Assembly: GCA_030839105.1 (NCBI GenBank)
Contig: JAUZEI010000035.1
Span: 1-5,999, forward strand
Direction: 5' to 3'
DNA length: 5,999 bases
DNA from: Actinomycetota bacterium
GTDB lineage: Bacteria > Actinomycetota > Acidimicrobiia > IMCC26256 > PALSA-610
Shown here piece after piece: positions 5,948-5,999 of the stretch; position 1 is the first letter of the stretch; the number at the start of each line of letters is the position of its first letter. The position numbers were made by a program, and so were the translations under genes. The notes under the pieces were generated by a model, which did no database searches, was not told the DNA's origin, and saw only the letters and a list, made by a program, of their open reading frames with translations.

Positions 5948-5999
5948 GTGCCCGACGCGCTCCACGAGGTCGAACTGCTACGCGTCCGCCTTCCGCTCG
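5948..5999 (+). CDS. Probable enolase-superfamily enzyme, N-terminal fragment (o-succinylbenzoate synthase-like, partial)
   Basis: Only 17 codons are visible before the right edge: MPDALHEVELLRVRLPL. The pattern VELLRVRLPL is the usual first beta-strand of o-succinylbenzoate synthase (MenC) and related N-acylamino acid racemases or muconate cycloisomerases, where it is commonly followed by a V.PF.TSFG motif lying beyond this window. MenC dehydrates SHCHC to o-succinylbenzoate in menaquinone synthesis. The GTG lies 18 nt after the terminator hairpin and has no ribosome binding site, which would suit a leaderless transcript. The fragment is too short to separate MenC from its relatives, so no symbol is given. 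Confidence 0.5.
   Translation, partial: MPDALHEVELLRVRLPL

Noticed and set aside
1..5999. CRISPR array, tRNA, rRNA or mobile element
   Set aside because: No regularly spaced palindromic repeats, cloverleaf-like sequence, transposase motifs or inverted-repeat-bounded segment were seen.

Overview
This window is a GC-rich bacterial chromosomal segment. GTG starts and sparse Shine-Dalgarno sites are common. The last complete gene encodes an HU protein with a long Lys/Ala/Pro tail of the HupB type. These features, with a TANNNT-type possible leaderless start and an actinobacterial-style ABC-F protein, point to an actinomycete-type organism (Actinomycetota, possibly an acidimicrobial lineage). The phylum is an inference from style, not from a marker gene. 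There is no sign of phage, insertion sequences, CRISPR, tRNA or rRNA.

Layout from left to right. (1) The start of gltB (glutamate synthase large subunit) on the minus strand, running off the left edge. (2) A minus-strand pentapeptide-repeat protein, with 24 pentads in unbroken register, lying just upstream of gltB. (3) A divergent intergenic stretch holding three copies of a 16-bp tandem repeat. (4) A plus-strand ABC-F ATPase of about 560 residues. (5) A convergent TrmH/SpoU-family RNA methyltransferase on the minus strand, whose stop lies 4 nt from the ABC-F stop. (6) After a divergent intergenic region of about 217 bp, a plus-strand membrane protein with five or six hydrophobic segments, a GAF-like region and a complete GGDEF domain, which is a probable c-di-GMP synthase with an intact I-site. 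(7) A plus-strand HU-family nucleoid protein with a 49-residue basic tail built from a near-perfect 45-bp DNA repeat, followed by a strong hairpin terminator. (8) The first 17 codons of a plus-strand gene that resembles the N-terminus of o-succinylbenzoate synthase or a related enolase-superfamily enzyme, running off the right edge.

The genes do not form one pathway. They look like separately expressed units: nitrogen assimilation (gltB), ribosome and RNA functions (ABC-F, TrmH), second-messenger signalling (GGDEF), chromosome architecture (HU) and possibly menaquinone synthesis. The one pairing with a possible shared theme is the divergent pentapeptide-repeat and ABC-F pair, since members of both families can protect antibiotic targets; that link is speculative. 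I see no convincing new multi-gene system. The most unusual details are the 16-bp repeat between the divergent genes, the uninterrupted pentapeptide register, and the expandable repeat in the HU tail.
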